Positions 1 to 9,700 of a DNA stretch of 64,000 nucleotides are shown in pieces; position 1 is the first letter of the stretch; every line of letters begins with the position of its first letter. The translations under genes and the position numbers were made by a program. The notes under the pieces were generated by a model. The model was not told the origin of the DNA and searched no databases. It saw only the letters and a program-made list of their open reading frames with translations. The DNA is from Onthophagus taurus (Eukaryota > Arthropoda > Insecta > Coleoptera > Scarabaeidae): positions 2,790,001 to 2,854,000 of the forward strand of contig NC_091973.1 of the NCBI RefSeq assembly GCF_036711975.1. Direction: 5' to 3'.

Positions 1-35
1 AATAAATGTTCTAAATAAGTGATTTTTACTTATAG

Positions 36-1013
36 AGAAATAGTGATTCAAAAAATACGCAAAGTAATAATGCGTATCCAGCACAAGGAAAGGTGAAGAA
101 AGTTCAAGTGGCGACGCAGCGTTTAGATAGAGAGTTGCAACAATTGTGTCTGCAAAGGAAACAAGCGGCTTTAGAGCGCGAATTGCGACTGCAAAAGTCT
201 CTGTCTGAAGAGTGTGAAGATTTGGGTGTGGATGAGCCGAGCACAAGCGACCTGTTTCCGGAGGCGGAATTGTTGTTCGATTCAAACCATTCGCCGTCGT
301 TCGAACAGACATCGGACGTGACTAAACGAATCGTCGTTCAGCAGGAAGGAGGTAAGGAAGAGGCTAAGTTGACGTTGTTCAGCGATGACGATTTTTTATT
401 TGAGGCCGGTGAGTACCAGAAAGGTGAAGGTACGGCCGAATACGATGGGAGGACCAACGGACAGAGCAACGACGCGGCGTCGCCTTGCGAAGACGCGACG
501 CTGCTCAGGACTTGTACCTCCATGTCGGATGTAACACTCAATTCGCCAATTTCGCCGGACACTTTCCGTCCGACGACTCCTCCCCCGTTACACAAATATG
601 TACATAAGTATAGCAATAGGAAAAAGAGTGATAAGACTACAAAGCAAACGGATAATTGGACGGGTGAAGTGTCCAGTTCCGAGGATACGACCGGAAGTAA
701 TGAAATAAAAGGCGGTAGTCCGGAGGTTTGTTCGAGCAAAGGAATGACGATCGACGAAGACGGTCATCACTTTACTGACGGTAATTCGCATTCATTTAAA
801 GTGGTGCGTGTCGCCGTTGCTAAACAGGAATGTGGCGATTGTTCGGAAGATGGCGACTGTTCGTTAAGCGGCAGAGGTGCACGGCGTAGTGTTAAGAAAT
901 TGTGTTCCTGTTGCAACGGCGCATCATCGCAGGACTCGCGAAAGCGACCCGCTCAGCCGCACCAACACGTACCCGTGCCGCAGAAGAAGGTTTTCCCCAT
1001 GAAAAAAAGATAG
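36..1013 (+). CDS. 3'-terminal coding exon of an unrecognised gene (partial)
   Basis: The reading frame is open from a splice acceptor (TTTTTACTTATAG, ending at 35) to a TAG stop at 1011-1013, giving about 325 residues. No in-frame ATG fits a start near the 5' end and the frame runs cleanly into the acceptor, so upstream exons must lie outside the window. I do not recognise the protein. Visible parts are a charged helix near the start (VATQRLDRELQQL onward, rich in Gln, Arg, Leu and Glu, probably coiled coil), a long acidic and Ser/Thr-rich disordered middle, a Thr-Pro patch (RPTTPPPLHKY), a cluster of Cys residues around CGDCSEDGDCS and CSCC, and a basic tail ending PMKKR. GC content is clearly above the flanks, as expected for coding DNA. 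It could be the tail of a scaffold or cytoskeletal protein, but that is a guess. Confidence 0.75.
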   Translation, partial: RNSDSKNTQSNNAYPAQGKVKKVQVATQRLDRELQQLCLQRKQAALERELRLQKSLSEECEDLGVDEPSTSDLFPEAELLFDSNHSPSFEQTSDVTKRIVVQQEGGKEEAKLTLFSDDDFLFEAGEYQKGEGTAEYDGRTNGQSNDAASPCEDATLLRTCTSMSDVTLNSPISPDTFRPTTPPPLHKYVHKYSNRKKSDKTTKQTDNWTGEVSSSEDTTGSNEIKGGSPEVCSSKGMTIDEDGHHFTDGNSHSFKVVRVAVAKQECGDCSEDGDCSLSGRGARRSVKKLCSCCNGASSQDSRKRPAQPHQHVPVPQKKVFPMKKR

Positions 1014-2979
1014 TGTGTGCGAACATGTGTCGTTAGTTTATTCGGCGCCTGTAGGCAGGCTTTCAAGTGATTGCACTTTAGTACAAAATACGAAATACTT
1101 CAAAACTACGTATCATTCATTTCTTTCCGGTCTGCCTGGCGGAAATGAACATAAACAAAAAAGGTAAATAATAATAAACGATTTTAAATAACGTAAATGA
1201 ACAAAAGATTATCTCTTGTAAATTTCTTCTTATTGTAAAATAATGTATGTGCAGTTCTTCATTGATGTAAATAAAATATATCTTTCCATTTAATAGCGCA
1301 ATAATATGTATTATTAAGGACAGTTTTCACATTCTGTTTACATCATTTCTCTATAACACATTTTTGAATAATTATTCTTATCTTTTAGTGGCGATAGAAG
1401 GTAAATATTGAAATACTGTTTCAAGGGAAACCATAAAAATTTATTATTACTATATATTACCTGATAACAAAAGTATTATTTTAATAGGTACAAAAGAAAA
1501 GTTGCTGTAAAAATTGGAAACGACAATGTGCTTCTATTGCAGGTAATATGATGGAAATGTTTATGTTGCCACAAAAACAATTTACGTATATGCCATCTAT
1601 CATATCTAAAAAATAGGAAACGGGATAAAGACGATAATTTTTTTGTTATTCGCAGAATGGAGAGCTGATCCGTAAAGTTCTCGATTATTTTCATCATCTA
1701 AAAGTATGCTCAGAAATTAAAAAAAAATGATAAGAAAAAAATACTTTTTAGAGAAGCCTTGTTAATATTGTAATGATATTTCGTACTTAGATATAGAAAG
1801 GATCCTACCCTCTTTTCTGTTTTCGTACGTACATTTCGTATGCACTCAGTTTCTTTGAAACCGCGTCCAGTTATTTTAGCAATAGTTAAGTATTCTGTTG
1901 AACGATTCAAAAAAGGAAACTAGAGCAATAAAAGTGCGGTATATATAAAAAAGAAACGGGTTCTACATTATTTTGGTAAATTTAGTTTATTTCATTTCCT
2001 TTTTAGAGTTTAAAGAAAATTTTCGTACAATTTATGTGTGGTAGAAATTTTTCTAGTCATTTGACATAAATGAGAAAGCACTTGTGATATATGATTGTTG
2101 TCCGCAATTTATTTTGACTGTTTGTTTAGTTTATTTCAACATTGTCGTGGAATTCTTCTTTTTGTAATATTTTTCCAAAGCTAATAAACGTTTTGCTTTA
2201 GGATAAACGCAATTTCTAGTTTTAGATGGAGACGGCGAAGAGCGGGAAAATATCGTGTATTAGTTGTGACTTTTTTTTGAAACTGAGTGTAGAATAGTCA
2301 GATATTATAGAGTAAAAAAAGAAAAAAAATAATTTAGGACATAAGTTACTTTTACTGTACATATAAGCAAAAACTTTTATTTATTTTGTTATCAGTATTG
2401 TAATAAATGCGTATTAAATGATTTATTTTTCATTTTTGTCCACGCTATCTTTTTAATTTTTCACACTTTTCTCGCCAACAAATATTATCCGCATTTTTCA
2501 AACGCGATTCGGTTCCAAATTACGTTTTTCTTACTTTTACACGAAGTGGATAACACGTTGTTGAGGTGCCAAATTTTGAAGCTTCGTATTTATTAAATTT
2601 TTATACCTTTGTAATATTTGTAAATCTAATGAATTTGATATTCATATGTATGTGCAATACAAATGACAGATCTACTAGATACTTATTTATAATATTATAA
2701 CTACTAATGTAATATAGTAATTAAAAAAAGTTGTCAAATCAAACCTTTTTATAGATAAATTGTTTTTCATTTTTATTTTTCAGTTTCATTTTGTCTATAC
2801 ATGTATAATGAAGTTTATTTTATTTCCTTTTTTATATTTATTTGATGTCTGCCTGATATTTAATAAGATTGACTAAATAAATTTATTAGAAAAATATAAT
2901 GATGATTTTTTTTAATTTTAATACCAATTTTATCACTGATTATTGAACTACAAAAGAAACTAGTTACAACGATATACAG
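1014..2979 (+). other. 3' UTR and AT-rich noncoding flank of the first gene
   Basis: AT-rich DNA with no supported coding region. Possible poly(A) signals AATAAA lie at 1269-1274, 2183-2188 and 2402-2407 on the + strand, so the transcript of the upstream gene could end at any of these. The short open frames here have coding-poor composition and no splice context. Confidence 0.5.
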
Positions 2980-3266
2980 GTGTCCCGTATCTTCCGCATC
3001 AGAGCATTATACCGTTGTAGGATACATTCTGAAGCGATCTTTCTAATAAAATTTTTCAAAATGTTTATAATAAAAGCAAGGGAACTGTTTAAAATACCGA
3101 TTCAACAAAAGCTTAGGGAAACGCCCTCGGCCGATCATAACTCGTTTCTCAAGTGTACTCACCAATAGATTCGACACAGAAAGAGAAATCAACTTTTTCC
3201 GTGAATTCGCTATTGGACATCTTTAAACAGTTCCCTTGCGATTATTATAAACAAGATACGGGACAC
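2980..3266. mobile_element. 287-bp hairpin MITE with terminal and subterminal inverted repeats
   Basis: The ends are a perfect 14-bp inverted repeat: GTGTCCCGTATCTT at 2980-2993 and its complement at 3253-3266. Inside lies a second perfect 16-bp inverted pair, GCAAGGGAACTGTTTA at 3076-3091 and its complement at 3224-3239. The element has no coding capacity. The CAGGTGTCCCG-type end recalls Tc1/mariner-derived MITEs, but I see no clean TA duplication, so the superfamily is uncertain. Confidence 0.65.
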
Positions 3267-3330
3267 TCTTTTTTTCCTTGAATTTTGAGAAAAATATGAA
3301 AATTAAATGAATTCGTAGTTTGCCATGTTG

Positions 3331-3392
3331 TGATATATCGTACAAATAATGTCGAAATATCTATTGTGACAACTAAAGTGAAACACACTGTA
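3331..3392 (-). mobile_element. Solo terminus of a TA-flanked transposon family
   Basis: Read on the minus strand, the sequence starting at 3392 (TACAGTGTGTTTCACTTTAG, then GTTGTCACAATAGATATTTC) matches the inverted termini of the elements at 32011-32147 and 58383-60229. The dinucleotide TA follows the end, as expected for a Tc1/mariner-type insertion. No partner terminus was found nearby, so this looks like a truncated copy. Confidence 0.5.
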
Positions 3393-3815
3393 TAATATAT
3401 ATACCCGTAAAAATTTTGACAATGAACAAATTTGAATATAAATGCTAATTAGCATATTTATGTAATTTTATTTCATCCTTGACTCAATCTGATGATTGCT
3501 TAAAATAAACAAAGACCGGTTCTAAGATTGAAAATATAAATAATACACTCATCGTGTTAATTTAAAAAAATGACGAATAATTTAACCAATAAATCACGTT
3601 AAACGTTTAAAAATCTAAACAAACAGCGTGAATCTGCTTTCACATCAAAAAGCTTACCACTTCTTTGTGAAAGTTTGACCGCGCGGTCATGGTCACAACA
3701 ATCGCCATTGGAGACAAACTTTCACACAGGTCGTTGAGCAATAAACGATATATTTACCAAAGCCAAATTTACACTCGATACAAAATTTCACAAAAATTAA
3801 AAAAAATTATTTCAT

Positions 3816-5093
3816 TCACGTTTTATGTTGCGATCGTTTCCTTCGAAATTCTTCTTCGGTTTTCCGCATGATTTCAATTTCTTGAAGTCGCTGCAGTTCC
3901 CTAATTTCAACTTCGCGGCCGAGTTTTTCCGCTAATTTTCTTCTTTCGATTTGTCTGATGGTGTTTTGAAACGAAAATTTTTTATGGTTAGTTTTTTCGA
4001 TGGGATTTGACACGTTTGTTGGATTTCCACTTGGTAAATACATAATCCTCCCTTTTCTTCGTCGCGATTCATCTTCTAACGAGTTAAAACCGTTGTTTAA
4101 AGAATTCGGGGCGGATTTACTTAAAAACCAATTGGTGTTTTGAAACGAAGTTTCAAACAAATCAGGTACGCGTAACCCGGTTAAAATTGATTTATTTAAA
4201 TCACGCTCACGCGGTAGTGATAAGCTGAAGATATGGGGAAAAGTAAACGATGGTGTTGATGTTGTTTCATCGTCGATGCTTGAATCGTTTCCTAAATCTT
4301 GTTGAGGTGTCCAAGATTTTTCTTTCCCGTATTTATTAAACGTTTTTGGGCTATCATCGCCGGAAATTCCCGAATCACCCGATTTATCTTGGAGATAAAT
4401 TTCTGAACGCAAAACCGCCGTTTCGATTATTTTAGCTTCTAAAAGTTCTTGCTCGGAAATATCATCGCGGGATGTTTCTTGATCGCTTTGATTTTGAGAC
4501 GATAACGAATCAACTCGCAATAATTTCCACGCCGAGCCAGGTGAAAATCTTGGCGTTTCTAACCGCTTTTTTGGGAGATGTGGTCGCAATCTTAAAAGAA
4601 TTTTTTCTTGGTCAATTTCGTAATCTGAATCTGACGAATTTGGGTTCAATTGAGGTTTATCCATTCCGAAATAAAATCGTTTTTTTTCGTCGAAATTATT
4701 TTCTTTGAAATTGTTGTTATTAATAATTACATTTTGTGTTTGGAGATTTTCGGCGGTGTTTTTTGTGTTTTTGCTTTCAATTCTTGTTTTGTATAATCTT
4801 TTGGTTCTAAAATCTTGATCGACGGGTCTTGGTGGTGCTTTGTATTTTTTTGGGCGTGTGTAAGCAAGTGTTTTCTTTTCGAATTGGGGGTTTTTCCTTA
4901 AATCGGGTTCGGAACCGTAAAATTTTTCCCGGGAAATCCGCGCCCTCGACAAAGTCCCCCCGGCTTGGAGGATGTCCCCATTTTCGGTTTGTCTTAATGT
5001 CGAATTTGTTGATCTTATTGGTAGCACTTTAGTTCTGGGGGGTTCTTGGGGGTACTTTTGCATTGTTATTACTTGGCTGTTTACGTTACCCAT
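3816..5093 (-). CDS. Disordered protein with predicted N-myristoylation signal, unrecognised
   Basis: A 425-residue open frame from ATG at 5093 (minus strand) to a stop at 3816. I do not recognise the family. The N-terminus MGNVNS fits the N-myristoylation consensus (Gly2, Ser6), which suggests membrane attachment. The rest is mostly polar and disordered, with acidic Ser-rich stretches (DKSGDSGISGDDSP; SSDSDYEIDQEK), a more hydrophobic patch (SFTFPHIFSLSLPRERDL), and a charged C-terminal helix running from IRQIERRKLAEKL to the end, probably coiled coil. The coding part is intronless. The 5' leader seems to contain a 53-bp intron (5097-5149 on the minus strand: donor CAG/GTAAAT, acceptor AAAACAG) ending 3 nt before the ATG. 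It is divergently oriented to the alpha2/delta gene. The open length and codon usage support a real gene; the function is unknown. Confidence 0.8.
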   Translation of the reverse strand: MGNVNSQVITMQKYPQEPPRTKVLPIRSTNSTLRQTENGDILQAGGTLSRARISREKFYGSEPDLRKNPQFEKKTLAYTRPKKYKAPPRPVDQDFRTKRLYKTRIESKNTKNTAENLQTQNVIINNNNFKENNFDEKKRFYFGMDKPQLNPNSSDSDYEIDQEKILLRLRPHLPKKRLETPRFSPGSAWKLLRVDSLSSQNQSDQETSRDDISEQELLEAKIIETAVLRSEIYLQDKSGDSGISGDDSPKTFNKYGKEKSWTPQQDLGNDSSIDDETTSTPSFTFPHIFSLSLPRERDLNKSILTGLRVPDLFETSFQNTNWFLSKSAPNSLNNGFNSLEDESRRRKGRIMYLPSGNPTNVSNPIEKTNHKKFSFQNTIRQIERRKLAEKLGREVEIRELQRLQEIEIMRKTEEEFRRKRSQHKT

Positions 5094-5149
5094 AATCTGT
5101 TTTAAATAATTAGGTTATTATTGTGTTAATAAATGGTTTATTTATTTAC

Positions 5150-5735
5150 CTGTTTATTTTCCAAAAACTGTGTGGGTTTGAATGTCGGAAGCAGTAAACT
5201 TTCTTGTCGGATAGTGATTGAGCGACTCAAAGGTTCATTTTCAAGTTGATCGCTTTCTAGTGGCCAAGCCTCCCGTTCGCGGTGACGATAAACGAGTGAA
5301 AACGAAGAACCGAGCACCTGCAGCAGACGGCACTCTCGATGACCAATTTGAATACAAACGGCGGATCTTTCGCACAGCCCAACACCATCAATGGGAAGAT
5401 GCGGAGACTCTCACTTTTGTTTTAAACCAGAAACCAATTAATTTTTTTTACAAAACAATATTAGAAAATCGAATCGAAAAAACCGTTTTATTCCAAACTA
5501 ATTTTTTGTGTATCTTTTTTTTTTTAAATTTCGAAATTCGGAAAGACTTTCGTAATGAAGACATCCGACTTAGAGTTGCATCGCCGTTCCGTTTCGTTGA
5601 AACTCTTTCCGCTTTTTTAAGTAATAAGTTAGAAATTTTATTTATGACATTCCAACAGAAACTTGGTTATTATTATTACATTAGGAGATCTTATGCGGCT
5701 TTAAAATTAATTAAATTTAATTGTAATATAAAATA
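5150..5735 (-). promoter_or_regulatory. 5' leader and probable promoter side of the minus-strand gene
   Basis: The stretch begins at the predicted 5' UTR splice donor (5149/5150). It includes a GC-richer block at about 5215-5420 that is CpG-containing and unlike the AT-rich flanks. That composition fits a 5' UTR or promoter of the gene ending at 3816. No core promoter motif could be fixed by eye. Confidence 0.35.
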
Positions 5736-5895
5736 AAATATATAATATAAAATTATTATTATTGTAATATAAATTTTTATAAAATTTTATATATAATATA
5801 AAATTATTATTATTATAATATAAATTTTTATATATATTATAAAATTATTATTATTATAATACAAATTTTTATATAATTTTATATATATTATAAAA
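5736..5895. repeat. AT-only minisatellite, about three 53-bp units
   Basis: Roughly three imperfect copies of a unit built from ATATAATATAAAATTATTAT followed by ATAATATAAATTTTTATA-like sequence. It is pure A/T low-complexity DNA without coding potential. Confidence 0.7.
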
Positions 5896-6109
5896 AAATT
5901 AAAAAAATATTATTGTTGATTTAAATCAATAGTGTGATATTTTAAAAGCTTTTACTTGTTGACCCAAAAAATAAATAAATTTTATATATATATAAATAAA
6001 TTAAAATATATCGTTCTCATGAACTTTATTTGTTAAATTTTAATAAAAATATAAGAACAAAATAAAAAAAGAGTTATAGTAATAAGAAGATGTTAGATGT
6101 AGTAAATCG

Positions 6110-6730
6110 ATAAATAGCTGTAAGGGTTGCGCGCGTCGTCGCGTAACTTCGGGTTAAAACGTAAAAGTGGGGGTTTTCCATAGTGAGATGATATCAAGGG
6201 GTTGTTCAGTAAACGTTTTCCCATCAATTTTCCTCGCGGATTAGAATCAATTTCTCATCATGATCCATGTTGATGTGGGTTTTTAATAAGTCGGTGAAAA
6301 TGTTTGATTCGGTAATTCGGGGATGTTCGCAGTGGCGTCGCAAGGGGTTGTTGTACGGTAGCGACACCATTCGGGAAAACTGAAGTGGTGGCGGTTTCAT
6401 TGCGCAAGCTACTACGTTACCTCGTCCTAAAAATAGATTTAGGAAGTCGGGTGTGTACTCGAACGCGTTCGGAGAACCGCGACGGCTCCGGTTTCCACTT
6501 ATTTTCCCGGAACCGTTAACACGCGTATACCCGGTTTTCCGTACGGATTTCGGGGGCCCGGTTTTTCCGGGGGGTGAGTTCCCCGGCTATTTTTTAACCG
6601 GTGGGCGATCGATCGACTTCAAAGGTCCAGTAGAAAAGCAGCCCCCCTTTTCTGCCGAACTGTTATCAAGGAAACATATTTAAATGTAAAATAGGAATGT
6701 GATTTGATAAAGGGAAAATTCGTGTAAAAA
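6110..6730 (+). promoter_or_regulatory. CpG-rich promoter and 5' UTR region of the alpha2/delta gene
   Basis: After an AT-only stretch the sequence turns abruptly CpG-rich (GCGCGCGTCGTCGCG at about 6128), and this continues to the ATG at 6731. It contains an arthropod Inr-like TTCAGT near 6206. A Pro/Gly/Phe-rich open frame at 6453-6683 lies in the presumed leader; it may be an uORF or simply GC-rich leader. The transcription start cannot be fixed from sequence alone. Confidence 0.45.
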
Positions 6731-9700
6731 ATGTCGAGGGTTTTTAAAATCCCGATTCTAGTTATTTTCCTGCTCGTCTCAATGCTTGTGTTGCCGGTTA
6801 CTTTGGAACAGGACGAAGACATTCCTCATAACGAGTAAGCATTCATTTTTTTATTAGTAATTATTATCCAAAAAATATTTTGGACAATTTCGTTACTCTA
6901 AGAATCGGAAATCTAAGGTTGCGTTAAGCTGCTAATTCCTTACGACTATGGCAGGTACGGTAAAGGTATCGATCGATCTAACGTTAAATTATAATACTCA
7001 TATGGAGAGTAAGTAATTGGCCATTTAAGTGGATTTGACGATTTCAATGATTTATCAAACTAAAACACAAATTAAAATTTTTTATAAATTTCAACAGGTT
7101 TTGTTATAATCAATATTAATCTTTACTTCGATCAATTAAATTCCATATTTTTAATCATAATTGTAATAAATAACGTTTTGACCCAACCCAATCTTTATAA
7201 TTACTCCTGAAGATGGTCAATTAGACAGAAACTTTTTTATTTAATTTTTTTAATAATTTAATATCAATAATTTTTCTATTTTCTGAACTAAGATGTTCTC
7301 GTTTTAGAGTAAAAAATTGGGCGTTAAAGTTTGGTGTCGACCTCTGGGAATACGGCAGGCAACTGACAAGAATGAACGAATTGCAAAGAGTAAATAATAT
7401 TTATTAAAAAGTAATCTACTTATTAATTTCTTTCATCATTATTAGAAATATCATGAAGTTGAATTGGATATAGAAAGAAAAGATGGGTTATTGCTTATCC
7501 GGGAAATGGCAGCTGAAGTCAAGAACATGATGGACTTTAAGATGAGTGCAGTGATGGTAAGAAAATAATTTTAGAAATTTTCAAAAAAACGTAAATCGTA
7601 GCTTTCATAAATTTTTATATGTAAATTTAACACATCGTTATGGAATTATCAGCATTTATTATACAAATCATAAGCTTTCCAATGACCGAAGCGGATTTTT
7701 AAAATATCTCTTAGTTTTTGAGATATTAATCTTTAAACGTAATAAGGCATTATAGCATAAATAATCATTTTCAAAAAATCGTAATAAATCGTAAATTTAA
7801 CACATCGTTATGAAATTATCAGCATTTATTATACAAATCATAAGCTTTCCAATGACCGAAACGGATTTTTAAAATATCTTTTACTTTTTGAGATATTAAT
7901 CTTTAAACGTAATAAGGCATTTTAGCATAAATAATCATTTTCAAAAAATCGTAATAAATCGTAGATTTAACACATCGTTATGAAATTATCAGCATTTATT
8001 ATACAAATCATAAGCTTTCCAATGACCGAAACGTATTTTTAAAATATCTCTTAGTTTTTGAGATATTAATCTTTAAACGTAGTAAGGCATTTTAGCATAT
8101 AAACATTTTCAAAAAATCGTAATAAATCGTAAATTTAACACATCGTTATGAAATTATCAGCATTTATTATACAAATCATAAGCTTTCCAATGACCGAAAC
8201 GGATTTTTAAAATATCTTTTAGTTTTTGAGATATTAATCTTTAAACGTAGTAAGGCATTTTAGCATATAAACATTTTCAAAAAATCGTAATAAATCGTAA
8301 ATTTAACACATCGTTATGAAATTATCAGCATTTATTATACAAATCATAAGCTTTCCAATGACCGAAACGGATTTTTAAAATATCTCTTAGTTTTTGAGAT
8401 ATTAATCTTTAAACGTAATAAGGCATTTTAGCATAAATAATCATTTTCAAAAAATCGTAATAAATCGTAAATTTAACACATCGTTATGAAATTATCAGCT
8501 TTTATTATACAAATCATAAGCTTTCCAATGACCGAAACGGATTTTTAAAATATCTCTTAGTTTTTGAGATATTAATCTTTAAACGTAGTAAGGCATTTTA
8601 GCATATAAACATTTTCAAAAAATCGTAATAAATCGTAAATTTAACACATCGTTATGAAATTATCAGCATTTATTATACAAATCATAAGCTTTCCAATGAC
8701 CGAAACAGATTTTTAAAATATCTTTTAGTTTTTGAGATATTAATCTTTAAACGTAATAAGACATTTTAGCATAAATAATCATTTTCAAAAAATCGTAATA
8801 AATCGTAGATTTAACACATCGTTATGAAATTATCAGCATTTATTATACAAATCATAAGCTTTCCAATGACGGAAACGGATTTTTAAAATATCTTTTAGTT
8901 TTTGAGATATTAATCTTTAAACGTAATAAGGCATTTTAGCATAAATAGTCATTTTCAAAAAATCGTAATAAATCGTAAATTTAACACATCGTTATGAAAT
9001 TATCAACATTTATTATACAAATCATAAGCTTTCCAATGACCGAAACGGATTTTGAAAATATCTCTTAGTTTTTGAGATATTAATCTTTAAACGTAGTAAG
9101 GCATTTTAGCATAAATAATCATTTTCAAAAAATCGTAAATTTAACACATCGTTATGAAATCCTCAGCATTTACTATACAAATCATAAGCTTTCCAATGAC
9201 CGAAACGGATGTTTAAAATATCTCTTAGTTTTTGAGATATTAATCTTTAAACGTAATAAGGCATTTTAGCATAAATAGTCATTTTCAAAAAATCGTAATA
9301 AATCGTAAATTTAACACATCGTTATGAAATTATCAGCATTTATTATACAAATCATAAGCTTTCCAATGACCGAAACGGATTTTTAAAATATCTCTTAGTT
9401 TTTGAGATATTAATCTTTAAACGTAGTAAGGCATTTTAGCATATAAACATTTTCAAAAAATCGTAATAAATCGTAAATTTAACACATCGTTATGAAATTA
9501 TCAGCATTTATTATACAAATCATAAGCTTTCCAATGACCGAAACAGATTTTTAAAATATCTTTTAGTTTTTGAGATATTAATCTTTAAACGTAATAAGAC
9601 ATCTTAGATAAATAATCATTTTCAAAAAATCGTAATAAATCGTAGATTTAACACATCGTTATGAAATTATCAGCATTTATTATACAAATCATAAGCTTTC

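Noticed and set aside
338-739. 133-aa minus-strand frame antisense to the first coding exon
   Set aside because: It is the shadow of the + strand frame. The hydrophobic composition is what the complement of Lys/Glu/Asn-rich codons yields.
5218-5736. 172-aa frame on the + strand opposite the 5' side of the minus-strand gene
   Set aside because: It starts at a non-ATG codon, runs into AT-rich low-complexity sequence and has no splice or homology support. It is better explained as the leader of the minus-strand gene.
6453-6683. 76-aa Pro/Gly-rich frame before the alpha2/delta ATG
   Set aside because: Probably GC-rich 5' UTR. It has no ATG start in a good context and no recognisable domain.
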